Positions 17,543 through 26,217 of a DNA stretch of 64,000 nt are shown here, in pieces. The position numbers and the translations under genes are program-made. Every line of letters begins with the position of its first letter. Position 1 is the first letter of the stretch. The notes below the pieces were generated by a model that worked only from the letters and a program-made list of their open reading frames with translations, was not told where the DNA came from and did no database searches. Origin of the DNA: Bacteroidales bacterium (GTDB lineage Bacteria > Bacteroidota > Bacteroidia > Bacteroidales > UBA932); NCBI GenBank assembly GCA_017617035.1, contig JAFZWV010000030.1:51282-115281 (forward strand), read 5' to 3'.

Positions 17543-18283
17543 ATGCTCAAAATTTCGTCTTCGCACCTAAGCCTTTCTGTCCATCAGCCAGTAGACGGTT
17601 TTTACCTCGGAACACGTTTCGACCGCTCGGGTGTGTTCGACTCAGTTCTCTTTGAGGGTATCGAACTGGCAGGCCGCTGGTTCGAGCGCTATGACCCCCT
17701 TATGCACGACTCTGTCTGTGGCCCGGCCGAAGAGTTCACCGTACTTCCGGGACCCGAGCCTGGCCTTTTATTGAAGATAGGAGTCGGGCTATTGAAAGAT
17801 GACGGACAGCCATACGACCGATTCAAACTCTACGATATTGCGGACCCGGGAGATTGGGCTGTTGAAGCATCAGAAGACAAGATGCTTTTCATCCATCAGC
17901 TCAAGGGCATATACAAATATCGAAAGGAGATATGTCTGACAGGGGAGTCCACGTTTGAGATTCGACACGAGATTGACTCTGATATTCCCCTCGAGACGGA
18001 GGTCTATAACCATAATTTCTGGACTATGGGCAGCGAAGAGGTGGGAGAGTCGAGGCGTATCGATCTACCGTTCGCTCCAGTCAGTAAAGGCGGTATGACT
18101 TACGCTGTGAGGATCTCAGACGGTCCTCTGGAAGTGATAGTGGAAGGAGATGTCCCGGTAGTGAGGACCCTTTTGTGGGCTAACCAGAGGGTCGCCTGCC
18201 CGGAACCCTACAATAAAGTGAAGGCTTACCCAGGTGAGCCGTTTCGCTGGACTTTGAATTATAAAATCAACAAAACTATATGA
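17543..18283 (+). CDS. Aldose-1-epimerase (mutarotase)-like protein
   Basis: A 246-residue soluble protein started at the ATG at 17543; an upstream GTG would place the start inside the promoter. The beta-rich sequence and the motif YNHNFWTMG (about 155) fit the galactose mutarotase-like fold, in which His residues act on the sugar ring. There is no signal peptide, so it acts in the cytoplasm, probably equilibrating anomers of the sugar entering through the divergently encoded MFS carrier. Its stop overlaps the GH3 start (ATGA, 18280-18283). The family assignment is by fold pattern and could be wrong; a non-catalytic sugar-binding relative is possible. Confidence 0.55.
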   Translation: MLKISSSHLSLSVHQPVDGFYLGTRFDRSGVFDSVLFEGIELAGRWFERYDPLMHDSVCGPAEEFTVLPGPEPGLLLKIGVGLLKDDGQPYDRFKLYDIADPGDWAVEASEDKMLFIHQLKGIYKYRKEICLTGESTFEIRHEIDSDIPLETEVYNHNFWTMGSEEVGESRRIDLPFAPVSKGGMTYAVRISDGPLEVIVEGDVPVVRTLLWANQRVACPEPYNKVKAYPGEPFRWTLNYKINKTI

Positions 18284-20496
18284 AACGAGCGTTAATGATC
18301 TTGACCGCGGCTCTGGTCGTGGTCGCCTGCCAAAGCGGCGGGAAAGTTCCGGTCTACCTGAATCCGGATAAATCCCTTGAAGAACGCGTCAGCGATGCTC
18401 TAAGCCGCATGACTATCGAAGAGAAGGTCGCCATGACCCATGCCCAGTCGAAGTTCTCCAGCGCCGGCGTTCCGCGTCTTGGCATCCCCGAACTCTGGCA
18501 CACCGACGGTCCCCATGGTATCAGGCCCGAAGTCCTCTGGGATGAATGGGATCAGGCTGGTTGGACAAACGACTCCTGCACCGCGTTCCCGGCCCTGATT
18601 AACCTTGCAGCGACGTGGGACCGCGACCTGGCGTACCTTTACGGCGACTGCATAGGCCAGGAAGCCCGCTACCGCAAGAAAGACATCCTGCTCGGGCCCG
18701 GCATCAACATGGGCCGCACGCCGCTTAACGGCCGAACCTTCGAATACATGGGCGAGGACCCGTTCCTCGCAGGCCAGATGGTCGTGCCATATGTTAAGGG
18801 CGTCCAGAAAAACGGAGTAGCGGCTTGCGTGAAGCATTTCGCCGTCAACAACCAGGAAACGCGCCGTACCGCTACCAACTCGGTGGTGGACGACCGTACA
18901 CTTTACGAAATCTACCTGCCCGCCTTCAAGGCCGCTGTGGTCGACGGGGGAGCGTGGGCTATCATGGGCTCGTACAACCTTTGGAACGGCCAGTTCAACT
19001 GCCACAACAAGAGGCTTCTCTGCGACATCCTCAAGGGTGAGTGGGGCTTCGACGGAGTTGTGATAAGCGACTGGGGCGGTTGCCGCGACGACGATGAGGC
19101 GGTAGAGAACGGCCTCGATATCGAGATGGGAACATGGACCAACGGCCTGAGGGGCGCCGCCTCGGATTCATATCAGAATTATCACCTGGCACGCCCGTAC
19201 CTCGAGCGACTTCGCAACGGCCGTGCTACCGAGGCGGGCCTTAACGACAAGGCCTCCCGTATCCTGCGCACGATCTTCCGCACTTCCATGGCCCCGGATC
19301 AGCATTTCGGCAGCTTCACTTCGCCCGAACACTTCGCCGCGGCCCGCAAGATTGCCGCCGAGGGTATTGTTCTGCTGAAGAACAACGGAACTTTGCCTCT
19401 TCGTGTGCCCCAGGACGGAAAGATACTCGTAGTGGGGGAGAATGCCTATAAGATGATGGTAGTGGGCGGTGGCTCTTCGAACCTGAAGACTAAGTATGAA
19501 GTAATCCCTCTGGATGCACTCCGTGAGGCTTTCGCCGGCAAGGCGGAGGTGATCTGGGAGCGCGGCTATGTGGGCGATGTCACTACCGACTACAACAGGG
19601 TACTGACGGGTCAGGACCTTCGCGAGAGCCGCAGCGCCGCAAAGCTTAAGGCAGACGCTGTCGCTGCCGCGAAGGATGCCGACTGCATCATCTTTATCGG
19701 AGGCCTCAACAAGAGCAACTTCCAGGACAACGAAGGAACGGACCGTCAGGACATAGTTCTTCCGTACGGACAGAACGAACTTATCGAAGCCCTCGCTGAA
19801 CTTAAGCGTCCTATGGTAGTAGTCAACATTTCCGGCTCTCCGGTATCTATGCCTTGGGCCGGTAAAGTAGACGCAATAGTCCAGGGATGGTATGGCGGAT
19901 CCGAGAGTGGACATGCCCTCGCAGACGTTTTGACAGGCGTCGTAAATCCTTCTGGAAAACTTCCGTTTACAATGCCTAAGTCTTTGGCAGACGGTCCGTT
20001 AAAGACGGAGCGTCAGTTCCCCGGAATACGCGAAGAAGGGAAGGAGTGGTGGCAGGAATACTACGACGAAGGAGTGTTCATCGGCTACCGCTGGTACGAC
20101 ACTAAAAAGATCCCCGTCGATTTCGCTTTCGGCCATGGACTCAGCTATACGACTTTCGAACTTGGCAAGCCGAAGCTCAGTCGCAGCAAGGTTGGAGAAT
20201 GGAAAGTCAGCGTTTTGGTCAGGAATACAGGAAAGGTAGCCGGAGCCGAAGTCGTCCAACTTTATATAAGCGACGACGAAGCGTCGGTTGCCCGTCCGGC
20301 CAAGGAACTCAAGGGCTTCCAGAAAGTTTACCTCGAGCCCGGCCAGAGCAAGAAAGTTGAGATTACTTTCGACAAGGAATCGCTGAGCTTCTTCGATGCC
20401 GAAAAACACGAATGGGTCGCCGAAGCAGGTGAATTCCATCTTCTTGTTGGAACCGCTTCCAACCGTATAGCAGGGGAGATCCCGTTTACACTGTAG
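18280..20496 (+). CDS. GH3 family glycoside hydrolase, lipoprotein
   Basis: A 738-residue beta-glycosidase (beta-glucosidase/xylosidase group) with an SpII-type signal (LVVVACQSG). Domain order: GH3 N-terminal TIM barrel (about 35-320) with KHFAVNNQET and the nucleophile in VVISDWGG (Asp264), the alpha/beta sandwich domain (about 350-590, GGLNKSNFQDNEGTDRQ), and a C-terminal fibronectin III-like domain (about 640-730, RNTGKVAGAEVVQLYIS). It removes non-reducing terminal beta-linked sugars in the periplasm or at the surface. It is coupled by ATGA to the mutarotase gene and followed after 1 bp by the membrane acyltransferase gene. Confidence 0.95.
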   Translation: MKRALMILTAALVVVACQSGGKVPVYLNPDKSLEERVSDALSRMTIEEKVAMTHAQSKFSSAGVPRLGIPELWHTDGPHGIRPEVLWDEWDQAGWTNDSCTAFPALINLAATWDRDLAYLYGDCIGQEARYRKKDILLGPGINMGRTPLNGRTFEYMGEDPFLAGQMVVPYVKGVQKNGVAACVKHFAVNNQETRRTATNSVVDDRTLYEIYLPAFKAAVVDGGAWAIMGSYNLWNGQFNCHNKRLLCDILKGEWGFDGVVISDWGGCRDDDEAVENGLDIEMGTWTNGLRGAASDSYQNYHLARPYLERLRNGRATEAGLNDKASRILRTIFRTSMAPDQHFGSFTSPEHFAAARKIAAEGIVLLKNNGTLPLRVPQDGKILVVGENAYKMMVVGGGSSNLKTKYEVIPLDALREAFAGKAEVIWERGYVGDVTTDYNRVLTGQDLRESRSAAKLKADAVAAAKDADCIIFIGGLNKSNFQDNEGTDRQDIVLPYGQNELIEALAELKRPMVVVNISGSPVSMPWAGKVDAIVQGWYGGSESGHALADVLTGVVNPSGKLPFTMPKSLADGPLKTERQFPGIREEGKEWWQEYYDEGVFIGYRWYDTKKIPVDFAFGHGLSYTTFELGKPKLSRSKVGEWKVSVLVRNTGKVAGAEVVQLYISDDEASVARPAKELKGFQKVYLEPGQSKKVEITFDKESLSFFDAEKHEWVAEAGEFHLLVGTASNRIAGEIPFTL

Positions 20497-20497
20497 A

Positions 20498-21532
20498 ATG
20501 GCCAGGATTCAGTCTATAGATATTCTGAGGGGCGCCACCATTATCCTGATGATAGTGGTGAACAACCCGGGAAGCTGGGGCTCGCGCTGGGCTCCTCTGT
20601 GTCACGCTGATTGGAACGGGCTTACTCTGGCGGATCTGGTATTCCCGCTTTTCCTATTTGTGATGGGAGTATCGATGTTTTTCTCGCTCTCGAAAGGGGG
20701 ATTCCACCTGTCGTGGAAAATGCTCAAGCGTACACTGCTGCTTATCTTGATAGGATTGGCCCTGAACTGGCTGTCGAATGTCGTATGGGCGCATAGCTAT
20801 AGTCTTGATACTCTGCGACTTACGGGCGTTTTGCAGCGTTTTGGACTCTGTTTTGCGCTTGCTGCCGTTTTGGTCTGCATTTTACCCCGAAAAAGCCTTC
20901 CAATAGTGGCGGGAATCCTGCTTGCAGGCTATTCTGTGGCACTTTTTCTGGGAAATGGCTATGCCTACGGCCCTGAAAACTTGATTTCTCGCTTTGACAG
21001 TTCGATTATACCGGCAAAACACCTGTATAATGACAATGGAATCGACCCTGAAGGCCTTCTGAGCACGATTCCAAGCCTGGCTCACACGCTGATTGGATTC
21101 ATGGTCGGCCAGATGATAGCCGAGCGAAGGGAGAAAGAAACCCTGATTAGCGGTATTGCGCTCGTCGCAGCCGGCCTGATTGCCGCAATCTGGTTACCAG
21201 TCAACAAGAAGATTTGGTCGCCGTCGTTCACGCTCGTAGTTTGCGGAATCGGAACTTTGTTGATATGCGTGCTGTATTATATGACTGATGAGAAGAAGTG
21301 CTGGAAAAATGCGGGCTTTTTCAAGTCGTTCGGAACAAACGCGATTTATTGTTACGTGGGAAGTCATTTGATTGCATGGGCGCTGATGCTCGTCGGAATT
21401 CAGAATTGGGTAGCGGAGAATCTCGCGGCCGGTTCGCCGTTATTATCGTTCGTGTATTCATTATTTATAGTGTTTATTGTGTGGGCAAGCGTTTTGCCGC
21501 TTTATAAGAGAGGTATCTCTCTAAGAGTATAA
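20498..21532 (+). CDS. NagX/DUF5009-type membrane protein (heparan-alpha-glucosaminide N-acetyltransferase-like)
   Basis: A 344-residue polytopic membrane protein with about 9-10 hydrophobic segments. The N-terminus RIQSIDILRGATIILMIVVN and the following HADWNGLTLADLVFPLFLF are the hallmark of the DUF5009/DUF1624 (NagX, HGSNAT-like) family. Eukaryotic HGSNAT transfers acetyl from cytoplasmic acetyl-CoA to glucosamine across the membrane; bacterial homologues often sit in amino-sugar loci, and here a GH20 gene lies at the far end of the locus. This hints that the target glycan contains hexosamine. The gene starts 1 bp after the GH3 stop. Confidence 0.82.
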   Translation: MARIQSIDILRGATIILMIVVNNPGSWGSRWAPLCHADWNGLTLADLVFPLFLFVMGVSMFFSLSKGGFHLSWKMLKRTLLLILIGLALNWLSNVVWAHSYSLDTLRLTGVLQRFGLCFALAAVLVCILPRKSLPIVAGILLAGYSVALFLGNGYAYGPENLISRFDSSIIPAKHLYNDNGIDPEGLLSTIPSLAHTLIGFMVGQMIAERREKETLISGIALVAAGLIAAIWLPVNKKIWSPSFTLVVCGIGTLLICVLYYMTDEKKCWKNAGFFKSFGTNAIYCYVGSHLIAWALMLVGIQNWVAENLAAGSPLLSFVYSLFIVFIVWASVLPLYKRGISLRV

Positions 21533-21602
21533 CTGTTCTTTTGTTACACAATTTATATTATGTTAACTTATGTATTTGAAAACACTCTCCTATTCCTGAA
21601 AA

Positions 21603-21649
21603 ATACCACATATTAGGTATAGATATCTCTTCGGGCCTGCCGAACTTTG
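21603..21649 (+). promoter_or_regulatory. Possible promoter/operator of the metal-efflux genes
   Basis: The 144-bp gap before the HMA gene holds an inverted repeat ATACC-8 nt-GGTAT (21603-21620) and, 22 bp further on, GAACTTTG (21642-21649), one mismatch from the TAnnTTTG box and 27 bp before the ATG. The layout could allow a metal sensor to control expression, but no regulator gene is adjacent and the repeat is short. Confidence 0.3.
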
Positions 21650-21676
21650 CAGTGTTGAATCAAATACAATAACAAT

Positions 21677-21895
21677 ATGAAAAAGACATACAATATCGAA
21701 GTCGACTGCGCAAACTGCGCTCTCCTGATGGAAAATGCAACCAAACAGACCGCTGGAGTTGAAAATGCAGTCGTAAACTTCATGACCCAGAAGATGACTG
21801 TCGAATTCGTTGAAGGCGCCGACGAGAAGAAAGTGATGAAGGATGTGTTCAAGGCCTGCCGCAAGGTCGAGCCTGACTGCGAAATCGAGTTATGA
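21677..21895 (+). CDS. Stand-alone heavy-metal-associated (HMA) domain protein
   Basis: A 72-residue ferredoxin-fold HMA protein with metal-binding motif DCANCALLMENA (CxxC at residues about 11-14) and the normal beta-alpha-beta-beta-alpha-beta length. It ends with extra Cys and acidic residues (CRKVEPDCEIEL), a pattern more common with Zn/Cd than Cu partners. The stop overlaps the start of the P1B ATPase gene (ATGA, 21892-21895); that ATPase has no HMA domain of its own, so this looks like the detached regulatory/donor domain of the pump. Confidence 0.88.
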   Translation: MKKTYNIEVDCANCALLMENATKQTAGVENAVVNFMTQKMTVEFVEGADEKKVMKDVFKACRKVEPDCEIEL

Positions 21896-23787
21896 AGCTG
21901 ACTAAAAAACAGCAAAAAATGCTGCTGAGGATAGTTCTGACGGCGATTTTTACCGCTGCCCTATCCTTTATTCCCATAAGCAATTTCTACCTGAAACTGG
22001 GCCTTTATCTGGGTGTGTATATCCTGATTGGCTACGATATTCTGCGTAAAGCTGGGCTCGGAATCATCAATGGAAGGCCCTCAGACGAGAATTTCCTCAT
22101 GACAGTGGCTACCACAGGCGCTTTTGCCCTGGCAATCTGGGAGAAAAGCGGCGACTACAATGAGGCCATCGCCGTCATGCTCTTCTATCAGATAGGCGAA
22201 TTCTTCCAGAACTACGCCATCGGAAAGAGTCGCAAGAGCATCTCTGCCCTGATGGACATACGTCCCGATTATGCCAATGTTGAGACTGGCGGCACCCTTC
22301 ACTGGGTTGATCCAAACGAGGTTGCTGTAGGTTCTATTATCATAGTCCAGCCAGGCGAGAAAGTGCCTATCGACGGTATCGTAGAGGCCGGAAACTCGAC
22401 CCTCAATACCGCTGCGCTTACGGGCGAAAGTCTCCCCCGCGACGTCGGCCCCGGTGACGAAGTAATCAGCGGCTGCATCAACCTGATAGGAGTCCTTCGC
22501 GTCCGTACTACAAAGCCTTTTGGCGAGTCGACTGTCTCGAAAGTCTTGGAGTTGGTGGAGAATTCCACCTCCCATAAATCGCAGTCTGAGGCCTTTATAT
22601 CGCGTTTTGCACGCATCTACACGCCTGCCGTTTGTTTCAGTGCTCTGGCCCTTGCCGTCCTCCCTCCCCTGCTGGCGTTGCTTTTCGGAGGCAGCCCCGA
22701 GTGGAAGATATGGATATACAGGGCCCTCACCTTCCTGGTAATCAGCTGCCCGTGTGCGCTGGTTATCTCGATCCCGCTTAGCTTCTTCGCCGCTATAGGC
22801 GGTGCCGGTCGCAGGGGCGTGCTCGTCAAGGGCTCGAACTACCTTGAGGCCCTTTCGAAGGTCCGCACCTTTGTCTTCGATAAGACAGGAACGCTTACAA
22901 AGGGCGTTTTCGAGGTCATGGCTGTCCATCACTCCCCTCTTGCCGAGGAGCGTCTGATCGAGCTTGCGGCCATCGCCGAGTGCTCGTCGTCGCACCCCAT
23001 CAGCCGCAGCATCCAGAATGCCTACGGTAAGCCCGTAGACCGCACGCGCGTCTCCGATATCAAGGAGGTCGCCGGCGAGGGCGTAGAGGCCTTAGTAGAC
23101 GGTATCAAGGTCGCGGCGGGCAACGAGAAGCTCATGCGTCGCATAGGCGTGGTGCCGCTTCCCTGCCATTGCACCGGAACCCTGGTCCATATCGCGCTCG
23201 ATGGCGAGTACGCTGGCCATATCCTTATCAGCGATGTCGTGAAGCCGACTTCGCGCAGGGCCATCGACCTGCTTCGCAAGGCTGGAATCACGCGCACGGT
23301 CATGCTTACGGGCGATTCGCCCAAAGTGGCAGGCCATGTCGCCGTGGAGCTCGGCGTTGATCGCGTCTGCGCCGGACTGCTGCCGGCCGACAAGGTGGAA
23401 AAGGTCGAGGAGCTGATGGGCGACGAGACGCCCGGAAAGCTTGCGTTCGTAGGCGACGGAATCAACGACGCTCCCGTTCTGACTCGCGCCGATGTCGGAA
23501 TCGCGATGGGCGCCATGGGAAGCGATGCGGCTATAGAGGCCGCCGACGTGGTCTTGATGGACGACGACCCCATGGGCATCGTTACAGCCGTCAGAATAAG
23601 CCGCAAATGCCTCAGAATCGTCCGCGCGAACATCGTCTTCGCCCTCGCCATCAAGGCCGCCTGTCTCATCCTCGGTGCGCTCGGCCTCGCAGGAATGTGG
23701 GCCGCCATCTTCGCCGATGTCGGAGTCATGGTCCTCGCCGTCCTCAATGCAATGCGCTGCTTGACTATAAAAAAACTGGCGTCTTAA
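21892..23787 (+). CDS. P1B-type heavy-metal-exporting ATPase (Zn/Cd/Pb type)
   Basis: A 631-residue P-type ATPase. Key motifs: membrane metal site CPC (Cys286-Pro287-Cys288) within SCPCALVISIPLSFFAAIG, phosphorylation motif DKTGTLT (Asp330), the P1B HP dipeptide in SSSHPIS (about 368), actuator TGESLP, and hinge GDGINDAP (about 521). CPC with the PLSFF continuation is typical of the ZntA/CadA group that exports Zn, Cd or Pb from the cytoplasm. The N-terminus starts directly with membrane helices; the HMA domain is encoded by the preceding overlapping gene. The stop codon lies inside the stem-loop of an intrinsic terminator. Confidence 0.93.
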   Translation: MKLTKKQQKMLLRIVLTAIFTAALSFIPISNFYLKLGLYLGVYILIGYDILRKAGLGIINGRPSDENFLMTVATTGAFALAIWEKSGDYNEAIAVMLFYQIGEFFQNYAIGKSRKSISALMDIRPDYANVETGGTLHWVDPNEVAVGSIIIVQPGEKVPIDGIVEAGNSTLNTAALTGESLPRDVGPGDEVISGCINLIGVLRVRTTKPFGESTVSKVLELVENSTSHKSQSEAFISRFARIYTPAVCFSALALAVLPPLLALLFGGSPEWKIWIYRALTFLVISCPCALVISIPLSFFAAIGGAGRRGVLVKGSNYLEALSKVRTFVFDKTGTLTKGVFEVMAVHHSPLAEERLIELAAIAECSSSHPISRSIQNAYGKPVDRTRVSDIKEVAGEGVEALVDGIKVAAGNEKLMRRIGVVPLPCHCTGTLVHIALDGEYAGHILISDVVKPTSRRAIDLLRKAGITRTVMLTGDSPKVAGHVAVELGVDRVCAGLLPADKVEKVEELMGDETPGKLAFVGDGINDAPVLTRADVGIAMGAMGSDAAIEAADVVLMDDDPMGIVTAVRISRKCLRIVRANIVFALAIKAACLILGALGLAGMWAAIFADVGVMVLAVLNAMRCLTIKKLAS

Positions 23788-23803
23788 CAGATGCCAGTTT
23801 TTT
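23771..23803 (+). terminator. Intrinsic terminator overlapping the P1B ATPase stop codon
   Basis: AAAACTGGC pairs with GCCAGTTTT across a 12-nt loop and is followed by a T-run ending at about 23804. The stop codon TAA (23785-23787) is in the loop. It separates the metal-efflux pair from the mscS gene downstream. Confidence 0.8.
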
Positions 23804-23834
23804 TGTATATTAGCGAGTTCAAATTTTCAAAGAA

Positions 23835-24770
23835 ATGTTAGGTTCATTTTTGCAAATTCCAGTTGATCCGGATCTGGTCGCTAAGGTTGATTCTACAGCC
23901 AGTACTGTTAAAGAGGCTACAGGCGCCATGTTAGCTACCATCAAGGAAGATCCCAATGCTGCTCTGCAGACGATGGGTCAGGATGCCCTTCATCTTCTCC
24001 TGAAGGTTCTCATAGCGGTCATTATCTATGTTGTGGGCGCATGGCTCATCAAGAAGATCAGCAAGGCGATTCACAAGTCTATGGAAAGGCGTAAGACCGA
24101 CAGGGCTATTGTGACCTTCACGACATCGCTAGTGAGCATTACCCTTACCGTCCTGCTAATTGTGGTGGTTATCGGTACTCTTGGTATCAACACCACTTCC
24201 CTGGCGGCGGTTCTGGCGGCCGGCGGTATGGCGATAGGTCTTGCTCTCAGCGGAACGGTGCAGAATGTTGCAGGCGGACTTATGATTATAGCGTTCAAGC
24301 CCTTCAAGGCCGGCGACCTTATCGAGGCCCAGGGATACCTTGGAACAGTTACCGAGGTCAGTATAGTGGCGACTAAGCTGCATACTCCGGACAATAGGGT
24401 TATCACCCTGCCCAACGGTGCTCTCAGTTCGGGAACCATCAATAATTACTCTCCCAGGCCGGCGCGCCGTATCGACATCGATCTGCCTTTCGAGCATGGA
24501 ACGGATTTGGATATGCTCAGGGCCACTCTCCTTACGATAGTCGATAAGGACGAGAGAATCCTTAAAGAGCCCTTCGAGGGCGAAGGCAGTGCCCCTTCCA
24601 TTCTGGTTTGCGACATCGATAAGGACGCTGTCACCGTAAGGACCCGTTTCTGGTGCAAGAACGAAGATTACTGGCCACTGTACTTTGGTATGAGGGAGAC
24701 TCTGTATACCAAGCTTGGCAAGGCCGGCTTCAAGTTCGCAGCCAACAGACTGGACGTAAAACAATCATAA
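23835..24770 (+). CDS. mscS: Small-conductance mechanosensitive channel (MscS family)
   Basis: A 311-residue MscS homologue. A short N-terminal extension (1-50) precedes the transmembrane segments at about 55-75 and 95-118 and the pore helix at about 122-150, rich in Gly and Ala (LAAVLAAGGMAIGLALSG), followed by the beta-domain (KAGDLIEAQGYLGTVTEV, NRVITLPNGALSSGTINNYS). The channel opens on membrane tension during hypo-osmotic shock. It follows a terminator and is 13 bp from the methyltransferase gene, with which it may be co-transcribed. Confidence 0.93.
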   Translation: MLGSFLQIPVDPDLVAKVDSTASTVKEATGAMLATIKEDPNAALQTMGQDALHLLLKVLIAVIIYVVGAWLIKKISKAIHKSMERRKTDRAIVTFTTSLVSITLTVLLIVVVIGTLGINTTSLAAVLAAGGMAIGLALSGTVQNVAGGLMIIAFKPFKAGDLIEAQGYLGTVTEVSIVATKLHTPDNRVITLPNGALSSGTINNYSPRPARRIDIDLPFEHGTDLDMLRATLLTIVDKDERILKEPFEGEGSAPSILVCDIDKDAVTVRTRFWCKNEDYWPLYFGMRETLYTKLGKAGFKFAANRLDVKQS

Positions 24771-24783
24771 GCATAGCGCAGGG

Positions 24784-26217
24784 ATGGCAAGAGGGCGTAA
24801 AGAAACTGTCATACTGGAGAACATCACCATCGAGGCTGTGGCTGCCGAGGGCAAGTCGCTGGCGCATGCCAAGCTCCCCACGGAGCCCGAGGAGGCTACT
24901 CCCAGGGTGTTGTTCGTACCCTTCGCAGTTCCTGGCGATGTGGTCGATGTGATGGTTACCAAGCGCAAGAAATCCTTCATGGAAGGACGCATAGTGCGCA
25001 TAGTCCAGCCCTCTCCCCGCAGGCTTGAACCATTCTGCAAACACTTCGGAACCTGCGGAGGTTGCAAGTGGCAGATACTCCCCTACGATCTTCAGCTCGA
25101 AGCCAAGAGGCAGCAGGTCTATGACCAACTTGTTCGAATCGGCCATATAGAGGTTCCCGAGATCAGGCCTGTTCTCGGTTCGTCAAAGATTACTGAATAT
25201 CGCAATAAACTCGAGTTCACCGCTTCCGAAAGAAGGTGGATTCTTCCAGACGAAGACCCCGAAAATCTCTCGTATGAGGAGCGCGTCGGACTCGGTTTCC
25301 ACGTAGGCAAGTTCTTTGATAAGGTGCTTGATATAGAACACTGTTACCTGCAGCGCGAACCCTCCAATGCGATAAGGCTTTTCGTTAAAAAATACGCTCT
25401 GGAACACGGTATTTCCTTCTTTAATTTAAGGGAAAAAACCGGTATTCTGCGTAACATGTTTGTTAGAACGGCTGAAAATCAGCAAGTTATGTTGATAATT
25501 TGTTTCGGCCATGAATTTCCGGAAAGAAAAGATTTTTTGGACGCGATAGCTAAAGAATTCCCTGAGATAAGTTCGCTTTACTACCTTATTAATGAGAAAG
25601 TTAACGACTCGGTGACTGATCAGGAATGTATACTTTACAAAGGTGATGAGGCGATTTACGAATCGATGGAGGGTCTTAGCTTCAAAATCGGACCAAAGTC
25701 GTTCTATCAGACCAATACGGAGCAGGCTTATGAACTCTATAAGGTGGCCCGCGACTTTGCCGACCTTACTGGCGGCGAGGTTGTTTATGACCTCTATACC
25801 GGAACCGGTACTATCGCTCAGTTCGTAAGCGCCAAGGCCTCGAAAGTCATAGGAATCGAATATGTACCCGAGGCTATAGACGACGCCCGCGAGAATGCCC
25901 GCCGCAACGGTATCGATAATTGCGAGTTCTTCGCCGGTGACATGAAGGACATCCTTACCGACGGCTTTATTGAAGAGCACGGCCAGCCCGATGTCATTAT
26001 CCTCGACCCGCCCCGCGCCGGTATCCATCCCGACGTAGCCAAGGTCATCCTGAACGCAGCTCCCAGGCGCATTGTATATGTGAGCTGCAATCCGGCCTCC
26101 CAAGCACGCGACCTGGCGGCCCTATGCGTGAAATATAAAGTTACGGCAGTGCAACCTGTCGACATGTTCCCTCATACGCAGCATGTCGAGAATGTCTGCC
26201 AACTTGAACTGCTATGA
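24784..26217 (+). CDS. rlmD: 23S rRNA (uracil-C5)-methyltransferase, RlmD/RumA type
   Basis: A 477-residue TrmA/RumA family enzyme. An N-terminal TRAM-like domain (about 10-70) is followed by Fe-S cysteines in the pattern C-x5-C-x2-C (Cys85, Cys91, Cys94) with a likely fourth ligand at Cys187 (IEHCYLQ). The SAM fold includes VYDLYTGTGTIAQF; the catalytic region has DPPRAGIHPDV and the nucleophile Cys436 in YVSCNPAS. The family makes 5-methyluridine in rRNA or tRNA; Bacteroidota carry paralogues and the exact target uridine cannot be read from the sequence. The stop overlaps the CaCA exchanger start (ATGA). Confidence 0.88.
   Translation: MARGRKETVILENITIEAVAAEGKSLAHAKLPTEPEEATPRVLFVPFAVPGDVVDVMVTKRKKSFMEGRIVRIVQPSPRRLEPFCKHFGTCGGCKWQILPYDLQLEAKRQQVYDQLVRIGHIEVPEIRPVLGSSKITEYRNKLEFTASERRWILPDEDPENLSYEERVGLGFHVGKFFDKVLDIEHCYLQREPSNAIRLFVKKYALEHGISFFNLREKTGILRNMFVRTAENQQVMLIICFGHEFPERKDFLDAIAKEFPEISSLYYLINEKVNDSVTDQECILYKGDEAIYESMEGLSFKIGPKSFYQTNTEQAYELYKVARDFADLTGGEVVYDLYTGTGTIAQFVSAKASKVIGIEYVPEAIDDARENARRNGIDNCEFFAGDMKDILTDGFIEEHGQPDVIILDPPRAGIHPDVAKVILNAAPRRIVYVSCNPASQARDLAALCVKYKVTAVQPVDMFPHTQHVENVCQLELL

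Noticed and set aside
21533-21676. tRNA or small RNA gene in the gap before the HMA gene
   Set aside because: No cloverleaf or conserved TTCGA arm was found here or in any other gap.
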